From Isoetes taiwanensis (taxonomy: Eukaryota; Streptophyta; Lycopodiopsida; Isoetales; Isoetaceae): a stretch of 64,000 nt of DNA. Numbering within the stretch: position 1 is the stretch's first letter; each line of letters starts with the position of its first letter. The notes below the pieces were generated by a model. It did not search any database. It saw nothing but the letters and a program-made list of their open reading frames with translations, and was not told where the DNA came from. The DNA lies in contig JAJEKV010000099.1 of NCBI GenBank assembly GCA_021234155.1, positions 1,572,297 to 1,636,296 of the forward strand, read 5' to 3'. The translations under genes and the position numbers were made by a program. This document shows positions 31,246 to 43,035 of the stretch, one piece after another.

Positions 31246-31625
31246 TCTTTGGCACTCAGGATTGGGACTTTGAAACCATTGGTCAAGGAAAAGATTCGCA
31301 ATTTGACCCCGATATGCTGGACTCTTTAAGGTGTTAAGAAGGATCAATGAGATAACATATGAGTTAGAACTTCCAAATGAAGTTGATGTGCATCCTATTT
31401 TCCATGTAAGCCAACTCAGGAAAGTTATATTGTCCACGGACAAGGTGATAGCTCTGGCAACAATACCCCTAACCCTTAGCTCTAAGGTAACTCTTGAGGC
31501 GATCCTAGACACTCGCATTCAAAAATTTGCACAATAGAAATATTGCAGAGTACTTGATTTTGTGGCGAGGCCAACCACTCTCTGAGGCCACATAGGAGAG
31601 TGAAGAGTACATGTAGCAAAATCCT
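31246..31625 (+). pseudogene. chromovirus copy 1 integrase C-terminus and chromodomain
   Basis: The frame 31331-31537 reads [20 protein letters not shown] and [10 protein letters not shown], the conserved GPY-type tail. It is followed by [13 protein letters not shown], a TAG stop, then KYCRVLDFVARPTTL, a chromodomain remnant (usual pattern ILDRR...V.W.G.P...ATWE). Chromodomains steer integration of these elements to particular chromatin. The aromatic cage cannot be judged because of the stops. Confidence 0.75.
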
Positions 31626-32344
31626 CATCTGAATGTTGTAGAACATGGTGATTGTGATGAGGTCATTAAATGCCTCAAGATGGCACAAGGACTTCATTGT
31701 ACACTGTGTATGGGTGGCTTTGTTTAGTGGACCATTTTATTCTCTAGGTTTTGAGTTCCATGTCATAGTCCTTTGGTATGCATCTTGATTTTTCTTGATA
31801 ATAAATTGTCATTCTTTAAACAAAAATAAGGGGTAAAGAAAAAATACGGGCCATTTAGGAGTAAACCATGGGTCAAATCTTGCTCATGATCTACCAAAAC
31901 TTGGGCGCATCACATGCTAAGTTTTGGACTATTTTCTTTAAAATACATATATTTGATCAGTGTCAAGTGTACTTAAATACCCACACAATTCTGTGAGTGG
32001 ATTCCAATTTCTAGAATTAAACCTTGATAGTTACTAACAATAGGATGCATGTGACACAACTCATTGGCTCATTATTGAAAAACTTGTACTCCCTAATTGG
32101 GAGCAAAGTTCTGAAACCTTTTTGATTTTGTAATACATACATGACTCTACTATTACAAGGATGTTACAAGGGCAGAGATGCAATGTAAAATTCATACTTC
32201 TTAAACTCTAACTTCATTGGTTGCATAATCTTCAAGCCGCGCAACTAACTCTAACTTCATCTATTTATGTCGACTTCTTTCATTTGGCACTGAAGGCTTT
32301 CTTGGTTGTCACTTGTAGTTATAATCTTTGTGAATTACGTGCAT
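31626..32344. other. 3' flank of chromovirus copy 1, no LTR recognised
   Basis: A 3' LTR would be expected here, but nothing matches the LTR upstream of copy 2 (44980-45832). There are no coding motifs. Confidence 0.35.
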
Positions 32345-32472
32345 TACACATTTCTAAACGAGGTGTGCCCTAGACTACCTCAGTCATCAGATCCATCCAA
32401 GCTATGGCCCAGATCGTGTATTGGGTCTCTGGCTCTCGTTTCGATTATGGTCATTTATGATTGGGGGCCTAC
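32345..32472 (-). mobile_element. SINE-like fragment, third copy
   Basis: CATTTCTAAACGAGGTG, a CTAGACTACC stretch, CTCTCGTTTCGATTATGG and TTATGATTGGGGGCCTA match the left 130 bp of the units at 27218-28080 at roughly 75-80% by eye. The tRNA-like part is absent. Confidence 0.6.
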
Positions 32473-33088
32473 ATCCCCTTGGCGTTATTATAATTTCTTT
32501 ACATATTGCATTTGCAAAGCGGCTACTCTAATATTTCTCTGTTTCCTTTGAAACGATGGCGTCTCTTGTGACTTTAAATTTTGACATTAGGATTTGCAAC
32601 CATGTTGCATTTCATTTATGCTGAGAAGACCTTGGTGCATCTCGTGCATTTAAAGGATTCTAGCCTCTTCTAGCCAAGTGGCTTAGGATTTTTACCATTG
32701 AATCTATTGAGTAGCCGACGAAAAGGTATCTGGAGCTCCACATAGAGTGCTCTAGAGCGATCAAAATGACCCTTTCCTTTTTTTTTATTGCTTAATACTC
32801 CTGCATATTGGATCCACTTTGATATTTGCATAGGTTTAGGTATTGCTATAAATCTCTGATTGTATACCCGCAACTAGTTCATTTTTCATGACTTGTGGAT
32901 TTGGTATAGTCCAACTTAGGTGGGGTTTACACCTACAATGTAGGCTAGTTGAAATGTAGCCAATGTTGTGGCTCCAAAGGATGATTGTAATAGTTATATA
33001 TTTTTTTCAAAGTTCTACACCACTTAAACTCAAGGTCTTTGTGGGTAAAGGAGTTAGCATGGTAATATCCAGTATTTTTAACTAGTTT
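32473..33088. other. no recognised gene (0.6 kb)
   Basis: AT-rich sequence with one 67-residue frame (32670-32873, -) without motif. Confidence 0.3.
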
Positions 33089-33279
33089 CTAGTGCTTGAA
33101 GATGTCTTATCTTTGAGCTTAGTTCTTAGTGCTAGAACCTGCCTAAAGATAAACTTAGCTTTCAAGTTAATTCTATGCTAGAAATTGCCTAAAGATGACT
33201 TATCTTTCAGCTTAATTCATAATGTCAAAAACTGCCTAAAGATGACTTATCTTTCATCTTAATTCTTAGTGCTAATAGA
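33089..33279. repeat. tandem repeat of ~48-55 bp, four diverged copies
   Basis: Core phrases are CCTAAAGATGACTTATCTTT, CAGCTTAATTCTTAGTGCTA and GAAACTG. The last two units are most alike. Confidence 0.75.
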
Positions 33280-33610
33280 ACATTAAATTCAACACTTATG
33301 TCAACAGTTTATGCAACCTAGGTGGCAAAGTCAAGACTAACGAAAAAATACTCAAGCCTATATATGAGGGATGAAACACGTGGAAGGGAACGATGTGTCC
33401 ATGAACCTTGCAATTTCCAAAAAAAATAGACATAAGCTAGAGAGAAAAAGAGGGTTACACCATCTTTTACCTTCACAGTATGCCAATGCCATGCCCTAGC
33501 TTACAGATACTATAAAGAGATGAGTTTGAGTCTTAGGGCTTTCCTAAGACAAGAGTGTTTACTGACTGGTTGACAAGTTGTATACATATAGACTAAGGAT
33601 CCACTATTGT

Positions 33611-33640
33611 CCATCCATCCATCCATCCATCCATCCATCC
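33611..33640. repeat. (CCAT)n microsatellite
   Basis: Seven uninterrupted CCAT units plus a partial one, continuing into degenerate CCGTCCCTCCGTC. Confidence 0.95.
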
Positions 33641-33644
33641 GTCC

Positions 33645-34420
33645 CTCCGTCGAAGCCCTGTGAGAATAGGATCAACCATAGATGTCGGAGGTGGGGCCTT
33701 GAGCTTGGAGACCAATGCAGTCATAGTAGCGCCTATATTGCTACCCCAAATAGTCCAAGGGCACACTAAGGCATACCTTGGTGACGCAACTGGGCATAGA
33801 TCTAGAGATCTTTGAGAGAACAACGGAATGGTGTCTGACTGAACCCCGTGAAATTTGCAAAGGATAGAGATGAAAAGCCTTCCAACTCTCCTCATCAAGG
33901 GGACGATAACCTCCTGCCTTTCATGACATTCCCAATTATCGGGAGTGGTGTTTAGTTGAGCTAGATCTTGTTTGCATTGCTACTCAAGATATGGCAATCC
34001 TCCATTTGATCCATGAGGGTCACATGTGGGCTTGACTTGGGAGCCAAATAGGTGCAAGACCTCTAGGAATATACTACAAATGCATCACTATTCCTTTAGG
34101 CAACTACAAGAAAAAGTTCATTTTACGATATGCACTGAAAAAAAAAAAAAAAAAAAAAAAAGATACATCAAGATCATCTATAGAACAAGGTCAGGTAATA
34201 TATAAAAGACTCAAAAGCAACATTCTCCATACCCTGCAATAGGACTCTTAGCTAGTAAAGCACCAAATGGGGATGATCTACTAACCTTGTAGCATCCACA
34301 ACCAAAAAGCTTGATGGTAGAACACATGTGTATAGTCGAAGCTTGGCGAGGAAAGCGCTAGAGTTGCTAGATCCAAGGAGGAGAAGCCAAAAGGTAAACT
34401 GAATAGAAATAATTGTAACA
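33645..34420. other. no recognised gene; poly(A) run of 24 at 34138-34161
   Basis: There is no motif in the 101-residue frame at 33593-33898 (-), which partly arises from the CCAT repeat. The run of 24 A could be the tail of a retroposon on the + strand, but the sequence before it is not recognisable. Confidence 0.35.
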
Positions 34421-34463
34421 AGAAATTTATCGCGGCGGCCTTGCGGCCGCCGCGAACATTTCT
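34421..34463. repeat. short GC-hairpin repeat element
   Basis: AGAAATTTAT, then CGCGGCGGCC, loop TTGC, GGCCGCCGCG, then AACATTTCT. The 10-bp all-GC stem is perfect. The same 41-43 bp unit with its AT-rich arms recurs at 58986-59026. Half-units occur at 42301-42325, 61713-61735 and 61908-61925. Confidence 0.85.
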
Positions 34464-35125
34464 CTTCTCCAACCTGCTGCAAAAGAAGTTTTGTGCTAAG
34501 TTGAATAGATTTCAATTCTGGACATCTTTGAGATGTGAAAGAACATGCAGTAGTTGAATCTGCATGTTCCTCAAACTATATTAGTTTTGAGAATCTACTG
34601 CTCCTTGTCCATGTCTCCTTCAGCTCAAAGAGCACTAAAGAATTTCTTGCTCAAAGAGCCCTAAAGAATTTCTTACGAAGCACCAATTCATTCAGAGACT
34701 GCCCAATAAAGTTAATACTTGAAGAGAGAACTTACCCGCCAAAATGCAATTAACTTATGACTACTCCAATTTTGCCTCTATTTTTTTTCTGGAGGAAGCT
34801 GCACCTAGCCTCAATACTGCCCATTATTGGGTTCTCATTTCCAGGCCAGGAATTTAGCAAAGCCTTAATTACTAGGTGCTACCCAAATGGTCCTAGATCA
34901 TCTAAACATCGAACTTCTTTTAAGGGAGGGGAGGTTTTTGGATTGCCCCTCTTAAGGGGGTGGTTTTGAGCATCTTAAGGAATGTTTTTGGGTTGCCCCT
35001 ATTAAAGTGCAATTCGTTAGGTAGAGGGTGCCTTGAGCATCTTGAGAAATATTTTAGCATATCTAATGGTGCAATGGCTAAAATTTTGGTACCAATTTAA
35101 TTCGGCGGGGCTATATGCTTTGTCT
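34464..35125. other. no recognised gene (0.66 kb)
   Basis: Short local duplications (AAAGAGCCCTAAAGAATTTC type at 34625-34675; TTGAGCATCTT phrases at 34967 and 35034). No coding motif. Confidence 0.3.
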
Positions 35126-35250
35126 CAAGGGAGGCAATTTTGTGGATATCAATTGACTCTATTGTTAATTTCACCCAATGGTCTGACAATCATAGGGTAC
35201 AATTTTGTGGATATCAATTAATCTATTGTTGACTTTAACCCAACGTCTTG
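35126..35250. repeat. direct repeat of ~52 bp, two copies
   Basis: CAATTTTGTGGATATCAATT, then a TCTATTGTT stretch and CCCAA, occur from about 35137 and from about 35200. Confidence 0.8.
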
Positions 35251-38200
35251 TTTTTGAAGGGAAAGTCATGCCTGCTATGACTTCTGCCTACCACAAAGAG
35301 TTCTTTGTAAAAGCAGAGGAGGGGTATTCCTTAGGAATGAAGCATCTAAGTCCACTGCTCAACCCATAAATAGGAGTGACTTTTTTTGCACCACCCAAAG
35401 TTTCTTCAAGGTAAAAAAAACCTGATAACCAGATGCAGATGATGGCTTGTTGTTGGCATTGCTTGTCAAGTCTTCATACCCCAAGGAATGCTTATGCCAA
35501 TGCCTATGAACGACTTGTGTGCAATCACAATGCCTTGCACAAGTTTTAATATGACATTGAGATACATATTGACAATTTCAACGTCACGAGATATTTCAAT
35601 GCCATTATGGAAATCTACAGTCGATTCGATGTAAAAACTTCGAGTAAATTCCTATAGAACCTAACAATCATTTACATTAGATCCTTATAAATGTGTATTG
35701 CCACCAAAAAGTTGATGTCTAGTAAGGGATGAGATTAACATTTGTATTGTTTTTTGACAGTAGCATACAACTTGGGTATATAAGATGGTATAATAAACTC
35801 CAATCTGCAAGCATCAAAAGTTGAATGCACACACATTTTTTGCCTTCATTCTTGAACATTTACTGCATGTCTACTTGTGTCATCTTGCATCTTCATTCCA
35901 TGCTTCTCTAAAACAATATCTATCTGTCTATCTTACCTGCTTTGCAAGGCACTAATTCCAAAAAAGAAAAGAAATTAGAAATGTCGTAAAACTTCACAAG
36001 CAAGACTTTAAAAAAAAAGAACTAGGCAATAGCTATAGCTCGTGTGGACACAAACTCTGTCATTGAAGGGCAGTGCCCTGCCATTAGACAACATCTGTAT
36101 ACGGAAAATTCACCAAGGGATAACTAAGATCCACGATTCCAAAGGATAATAGAAGTCTTCATGCATGCCACTTTGTTTTTTCGGGCTAGAGCTCTGAGCC
36201 TTCCTTAGATATATAATTTGAAGTCCTCCAAAATCCAAAAATTTTTTTTTTTCTCAAATTGCTTCACTAGAAGTGAAATGTCTCTTTGAAACAGATAAAC
36301 ATGGAAAATTCAAGACCTAGATGTAACGAGAGAATGTTTTGAAAAAGCGAGAATGTTGTTCTTGGTGTAGCGAAAGGCGCAATATCATGCGGAACACGCA
36401 ATGATCCCTTCGCCATTTAACAAAGCTGATTATATAATATCGGATGATCGCATTACCAAGACATAAGCATAAACCCTACATTTGAAGCGAGGAAAAGATA
36501 TAAAATTTTAAAACAATGCGGACTTATCAAGTTGTCTCTACAATTGGTAGAGGAACATCTTAGCCCCTTTCACAAAGGCCGAGCCCACCGCTCTTCATCT
36601 CGCCATACCGACCTAGGGTAGCAAAACAAAAGGTGCAGGAAGCCCAAGAACAAACTATAAGAAGCAAGATCGAATTCAAACTAAGAAGCAAGCCGCATCA
36701 TAATTAGCAACTAGAGAAACTACGCACATGGTCCAAGCAAAATGCATGAACATAGTGTGCAAACCATATTCAAAGCGTAAAGGGCAAACAATATCAAAGA
36801 TACATCACTTTGAGGGCAGAGAGTTTCAAGCCATTTCTTGCACTCCATAGACCTGCCAAAAAAAACGAAATGTAGAAGGAAATGCAAGAACTTTCTATGT
36901 GATTCATCTTCGTTGCATATCTAACCTATCTGTTATTCTCGGCCAAAACACCCTTATATTTCGACAATTTTGCTTGGTTTGAGAAAAATCCCAAGAGTAA
37001 AATTTTTTTGGAAAAATGACAGTGATATGCATGCTCATCATATAATAGATCATATAATAGGGAACATGCTTAGTGGGGAAAAAACCTCCTTTGGATTGGT
37101 AAAGATCGTCCAACGCCGAGTGCCAAATGTTCAATGGTAAACACCGAATGTGCGCATTTTTTGCCTGATAACCACACAAAATTAGCAAAAAGGGAAGAGC
37201 ATATTCACAAAGAAGAATTGCATGTAAAGCAAAAGAGGAAGCATACATGTCTTATAGCCAAAGCGATCCGGACATCGAATTCTTCCTTCGCGATGCAACT
37301 AAGAACCAACAAATGAAAATATCTTCACATAATGAAGAACTACCTTATCCACGAAAATGCGATTACTCAGGACCCGAGTGTTGAAGGGAGACAATGGGGT
37401 CCTGAGAACCCATTGTAAAGTGTCTGGCGAAATGGCGTGACGGTATGAATGAGAAAAAATCATTTGTTGCGGCGCCTTCTTTGCGGAAGGCGTCAAGCAA
37501 AAGAAGAGGGTATCTCTTACCTCTACAAAAAGGAACTCAAGAGGTAATTTGAATCTAAACGGATTTTCCTACCGGACTCTCGAAAAAGTGTCTCATCTTG
37601 AAATCTCAAGAGCATATTTCTCACCACAGATGGCTCATGTACACCATATAAAGATTCAAAAATTTCAGTTCCTAATCTGCTCTTGCAAAATGTACAAACT
37701 GGGAATTGCGAATAGCCGAAGGAATGGGCCCTGAAGAAGTCCTTTGTTGGTGCAATGGGTGCATCATCGGGGTTCATGTACATACCCACACCTGGAGAAC
37801 TCATAGGTGGATGGGTGACTCTGTTGCCTGGCCTCCCCAATGTTGTTAACACTAGTTATGTCATGGATGCTAGTCCGTCTCTTATCCTTGTTGATGGAGT
37901 TTAGCCGAATAAAATATTTCTGTGCATGCCTGGCTACTTGTGTTGGTGTTCAAGAAACCACAAAATTCCTGGAAATACTCCGCCAATCGCCCTTGCCAAA
38001 TTTCTCCAAGCCCAGTAAAAATCACAGGCCCTTGCCAAATTAGTATGCCCTTGCCAAATGGAAGATCAGTATACTCATCGATGGAAGCATCTGGGCAGTA
38101 TTTCCACGCAGCCCAACAAACCCCACAGCGGCCAAGTTTCAGCCGAACTTTTCCCACAGATTTGCCATGCCGCTTTGACGAAGGGCCATCCCATTTTGAT

Positions 38201-39800
38201 GAAGGAAGATGCTTGACGATTCCATTCTTTGTTGCGGCGATGGCTATGGCGATGGCGACGATCTCAGTCCAGGTTTTTTTTTTCTTCGATTTCATTTTCT
38301 CTGGCCTTTTTTTTGTTTCTCTATTTTTTCCCTCCGGAAATACGTGGCGGGAATCAACCGAATATGCCAAATGCATCTTCCCCCTAAGAATTATATATGT
38401 TAAGATAAGATAAGGAAGGTAAGGGTTAGCTTAGGTGTCTGTGTTTTTTATGGAAAATTATGATTTAAATTGGACACGTGTGAGCACACAAAATGTTTGG
38501 AAGGATGTAATTTGTTCTGGAAGTTTTGAGCATGTGTGGTAGGTATTCTAGAATGGCGCAGGGTGTTAGAGAAGCTTTTATCCACCTCCTGATAGTTTCC
38601 AGGCTATTCTTGAGGATGATATATAAAGAGCAAAGGTCAGCCGCTCAGATCAAATTACAGTATAGGCGTCTGAGGTTGAAGCAGAGTCAAAGGTATGGAA
38701 GTTATGTATGTGTCCAGGTTAGATTTGTAGGGCACAAAGGCAGGAAAAAACTAAAAGGAGTTCTAAAGTTCTAGTTGGATCTTCAATTTCGACAGGGTTC
38801 CAGTATTGTCGGAGAAAAGATTAGGTAAGCAAGCTAGTTAGGACTTTTGTTAGCTATGTGGTGACTGTTAGTTTCTTCTAGGTTGTTGTTCATATGGTGG
38901 ATTGTTGGTCTAATTGACCTTTAGGTATAAAAATCCCTCAAGCATAAGGCATTAGGCAGATATACAATTTGGTGCAACAGAAGTAACCGCCATGTCCGCC
39001 CTGCCCATTTTATTTACTGGCAAGAAAATATTGTTGAACGATCAGGGAAGTATTGTTCAACAGTATTTATTCCCTTACTTTCTTTCAGAATTTTGATTAC
39101 GATCTTTAGTTTTAGGTGAAGTCGATGGCGAGACAATATTTGGCCTAAACATATGATTTTTTGTGTATTTCTAACTGGACTTGAGAGTTTCTTGATGCTT
39201 ACATTACAATGTCTGCTTTTGGGCCTAAATGGTTTGAAGTTTGAAGGAGGAGGAATCTTGAAATCAATAGAATTGGAATGAAAATTATTTGCATCAACTA
39301 ATTTTTCCAGAGAAGAGTCTGATTCATAGGGAGAAATTCAATTTGATCCAGTTGTGGAGTGTCTCGATTTAAGGTGTTTGTTGTACCTTTCATATTGTAC
39401 ATCTCTAGATTTTGCTTTCAAGATGTACATCAGTAGATTCGTGCCCCTGCTTCAAGACCTCCAAAGTAATTTTCTCTTGGATATACTCACTTAGAAATAG
39501 GGTTGAATCAAAAGGCCACAAGTCTGAATGCCCACTAAATTTCATACATGATCTGGTCTAGGGCATTATTCTTTGATCTTTTTGCCAGTTCGAAAGCTGA
39601 GAATCGAGGTTTTTTTCACAAGTTTGAATCAAATTTCATATATGATCTGGTCTGGGCCTACACTATGTGTGCACCTTCAAATACCTTGGATTATAGAGAA
39701 GCTCGTCCAAAAAAAGAGCCGTCATGAAGCTCGTTGTTCTCAAACACTCTTCTCAACCATTCTTCTCTGAAATTCCAAACCATGACTTCAAACTATGACT
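35251..39800. other. 4.5 kb without a recognised gene
   Basis: The best coding candidate is a 109-residue minus-strand frame (37523-37852): [20 protein letters not shown], then [17 protein letters not shown] and a C-x-x-C pair in VCTFCKSRLG. The look is protein-like, but I do not recognise the family. Other frames (36904-37248 -, 37882-38376 -, 38526-38774 +) have no motif. A threefold CCCTTGCCAAAT phrase lies at 37990-38060. A short hairpin GGCGCCTTC...GAAGGCGTC lies at 37471-37494. Confidence 0.3.
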
Positions 39801-39809
39801 AAAAGGCTC

Positions 39810-41275
39810 CTAGATGCAAGAAGCTACATATCTGGCCCAGTTACAAGGGACGTTTCTTATTGAGACATCGGAAGCCGCAAATGTTGCAAAGGCTTTTCAG
39901 CCTATTGTAAGAGAGATCTATACTGTAGCAAGCAAAAAAGTGTTAGCGAGACTGCCTATATTAAGAAGGCAGCGTGCCTTTACAAAAAGACAACGTAGCT
40001 ACTTTTATCTTGCACCTTTTTCCATAGGATGTACCTTTTATGATACCTATATATTGTAACACGTATTATTCAATACATGTGTCTTCTACTGTGGTGCATA
40101 CCTCTCTCTCTTGTGCTTTCTTAGTAAACTAGCAAGTTCAACATGATATGAGAGCTTGCATCTAGTTCTGGAGTGGTTGTGAATTTTCGAGGGCTTACTG
40201 GGATGAAAACTTTGTATGTTTTCTCTGGAGCTGGATATCCAACTTGGAAGATCAAGATGGAGCTCGTTCTACAAAGCGAAAAGCTTTTTGGAATTGTGAT
40301 CGGGAATAACCTTCCTCCGGTGTAGCTGGTTACTATCAGATTTCTTGTTCTAAATGGTGCTACATACGATGCTTGGGTTAAGAATGTAGATGATTGTAAT
40401 GAAAAAGATCAAGCAGCTCGAGCATTGATTCTCTATGCTCTCAAAGAATCCATTTTAATGGATGCTAAGGATTTTGTTACTTCTAGTGAAGTATGGAAGT
40501 ATTTAGAAAAAACTTATATGAAGAAGACTATGCATGAAGTGGTTAGTCTCCGCAAAAATCTTACATCATTGCAGTATCGTTTGAACGATTCGTTCGATGA
40601 ACATGTGCATAAATTTAAAGCGCTTCTAGAAGCATTGTCTACCGCTGATGCTAGTATTCCGCATGATCAACATGTCCATTTTCTGGAATACATGCCTAAA
40701 GAGCTTTAAACTCTTACGATTGTGCTAGCCAATAAAAAATCTATGACCTTAGATCAAGCTTGTAAATCTCTAAAAGATGGAGTATGAAAATTACAAAGGC
40801 AATCTATGTAAGAAGATCAAGCTTTACTTGTTGATAGTAAGAAACGAGATCGAGAAGATGAAAAGGCTTTTGTTACTTATACTAAGCGCAATCGTGGTCA
40901 TGGCCAAAGCTGAGGTCATGGTGGTGGTGGTAGTCAGTAATTGGCTAAACTTGAGCAACCTAAATCAGAGACTGTTTGTGCCTATTGTAAAAAGCCGAAT
41001 CATGTAGAAAGCGGGTGTTATTATAAACGCTTTGTGAATGAGCATAAAACTTTACTTTAAGCATTCCGAGATGGACCTCATATTCGAGATGAACATGCTA
41101 GTGTTGCATGTGATGAAGCTTCTGAAGCCGCTTTCTCTAGAGGAACTGCTGATTCTAAAAAGAAAAAGAAATTTAGTCGTGGAAGCCAGAAGCTTACAAA
41201 ATTTGAAAATGGGGATGCCAAATCACTTGCAGTAAAGACTAATTGGAGACTGGAATTTTGTTAGTGTCCCATACG
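39810..41275 (+). mobile_element. Ty1/copia element, 5' fragment (LTR end, PBS, gag)
   Basis: TGATATGAGAGC (40144-40155) resembles the initiator-Met tRNA primer site TGGTATCAGAGC with two mismatches and lies 48 bases before gag. The LTR to its left is not delimited. After gag the pol region is missing up to about 42.9 kb, where a short copia RT piece occurs. Confidence 0.65.
40203..41235 (+). pseudogene. Ty1/copia gag
   Basis: The frame from ATG 40203 (MKTLYVFSGAGYPTWKIKME) has a TAG near 40324. It then runs through 40425-40709 with ARALILYALKESILMDAKDF, EVWKYLEKTYMKKT and SLRKNLTSLQYRLNDSFDEH, the UBN2/copia gag signature. A TAA ends it at 40709. After frame changes the nucleocapsid knuckle CAYCKKPNHVESGC (C-X2-C-X4-H-X4-C, ~40978-41020) and a basic tail (ADSKKKKKFSRG) follow. 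Gag packages the element RNA. Several stops make this a relic. Confidence 0.8.
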
Positions 41276-42954
41276 TAAATGTAGACTTGCGTAACTATAT
41301 TCAACCATTTTTATGAAGCTATATTCAACCATTCTTATGTAACATGTTGAAACACGGGTTTGTTTTTGGTGGAAAGACGTGTTTTTAATCACATGAATAT
41401 AGAATGCAAAGGGTCTGCCTGCATTATTAGCTGAAAAGTGTAAAAGAATATCATTTAATAAAGGAAATTTGATGCTAAATTGTGAAAGGAATATGTAATT
41501 TTCATTATGGATGCTTTAAATTAATCCCATAATATTTTTGCTCGCAATATGATATGCACTCTTTAGTTAAACTGTGTCATTGCTTTGAAGTTCACATGCT
41601 GGTCCAGTTATGCTATCTATATATGGAGTAATCCCAAATTCAGATGCACTACTCCTTATTATTGTGTTCACAGTTTCTATAGGTATATTTTCTTGCAATT
41701 TATGATAGAAGGTACCTTTAAATCTGGGTCGTTTCGAAATGTGTAAAAGTTCTCTAAATGGAAAATACATATCTCACTTCCAACTAATTGCCCATTGGTA
41801 TTTTACTACATAGTCGACATTCATGACGGCTATTTCTATTTTATGACTAACACAAAAGGGCAAATCAATTTTACCCTAATAACGAATGCAATATTCAAAA
41901 TTTTAACATAATCATAGTATTGAATTTTGCTAAACAACTTGGTGCACTATACACCTAATGCACTTAGCAGCCACAATTGCAGTCGTTGATTTTTTTATGC
42001 TGAGAGCGCAAGCATATTCACATCTTTCAGTATCTTTGCCAAGGCATATACAATTTGGCTAGGGATTCATGAATCCCAATCAGTTTTGTTCTTTTTCTTT
42101 TAATTCTTTTATGGAGATGGCTATAAAAATGCTCTTTCCTTTTTTTGAAAATATATTTTAAGTTCCACTTCAGGAATGACCATTACTAAGTTTTAATTTT
42201 CATACCATATGTTCAGAGCATATGCCATATGAAGAGATCTTACAAACTGGATACATGTTTTAGTTTGATCCACAAAGTAAAAAACATAAGCCAGTTGCGA
42301 TGAAGGCCGCTGCGATAAATTCTTGTAACATTAAAGCGACTTTGATGTGTAAAGTGACTTTAATCGTTATTCCATGCCCCAATATCCTTCCAACATGGGT
42401 GATAATGTATGTCAACGAATCTGAGAGTGTCCGCATGGACATGCAACCTAGGGAAGTTGATGTAACAGTCCCGACTCTTGAGTTATACCTACAGACAGGG
42501 AATGTTACAACCATCACAGCATGATCCCACTTTCTGATGGTAACAGGGCCGCTTGTTAAGATGACCATTTTGGCCTTTTTGTCGATCTCAGAGATTTTTG
42601 GATACAATACAGCCGCAACCATAACAATGGTTGATGCTTCAGAGATTCAGCTATTTTGGCCCAACAAGCTTTAAGAATAGATGTTATCAAGATTTCGGGT
42701 TTTCTTATTCATTTTTGATCGCAACACTTTGCTAGATTAGAGGCGTGTGTTCAAACGACAAAGTGTTTTGCAATCAAATTCTCTTGCAATTCATTTCTTT
42801 TTGTTTCTTTCCTTCTTTGTTTTGCATCTGTTTGATTCCAAAATCACACTATCGTTTGTCTTATAGAGGATCCAGAACCCACCGAGAAATTAACATATAT
42901 GATTTTGTTTATATTATAGAAGTTGTGACATGCTTTATGCCACATTCAAAATCT
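41276..42954. other. no recognised gene (1.7 kb)
   Basis: AT-rich sequence with only motif-free frames (for example 42260-42622 -). One half-copy of the GC-hairpin repeat lies at 42301-42325 (GGCCGCTGCGATAAATTCTT). This stretch may be decayed copia pol, but only the piece at 42955-43035 can be read. Confidence 0.35.
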
Positions 42955-43035
42955 TCTCATTGACAAGCAGACAAGAGAATTCTTCATTATCTTCATGGTA
43001 CTAAAACTCAAGGCATTACTATACTTGTACAAGTA
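42955..43035 (+). pseudogene. Ty1/copia RT/RNase H junction fragment
   Basis: One frame reads RILHYLHGTKTQGIT, matching the copia motif (A-x-R-I-L-R-Y-L-K-G-T-x-x-x-G-I). It is only ~25 residues long and flanked by unreadable sequence. It could be the far part of the element starting at 39.8 kb. Confidence 0.5.

Larger units (their letters stand above)
20480..31625 (+). mobile_element. Ty3/gypsy chromovirus copy 1, decayed and multiply interrupted
   Basis: Reading left to right: gag (20689-21309 and 22879-23103), protease (26136-26300), RT (26640-28390), RNase H (29780-30240), integrase (30395-31245) and chromodomain (to 31625). The C-terminal chromodomain and the [14 protein letters not shown] motif place it in the chromoviruses. 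No LTR was identified at either end: the 5' part starts inside gag, about 300 bases downstream of where copy 2 starts. Nested insertions, each defined by comparison with copy 2, are described separately. Stops and frameshifts occur in every domain. Confidence 0.85.

Noticed and set aside
33593-33898. 101-residue minus-strand frame
   Set aside because: Part of it is the translated CCAT microsatellite (DGWMDGWMDG) and the rest has no motif.
36029-36096. tRNA-like stretch on the minus strand (GTCTAATGGCAGGGCAC, then TTCAATG anticodon-like loop)
   Set aside because: The acceptor arms do not pair and the T-arm is poor; at most a decayed tRNA relic or SINE head, too weak to list as a gene.
37990-38060. 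Triple CCCTTGCCAAAT phrase suggesting an organellar insert
   Set aside because: I could not match the surrounding frame to any plastid or mitochondrial gene; treated as a local repeat.
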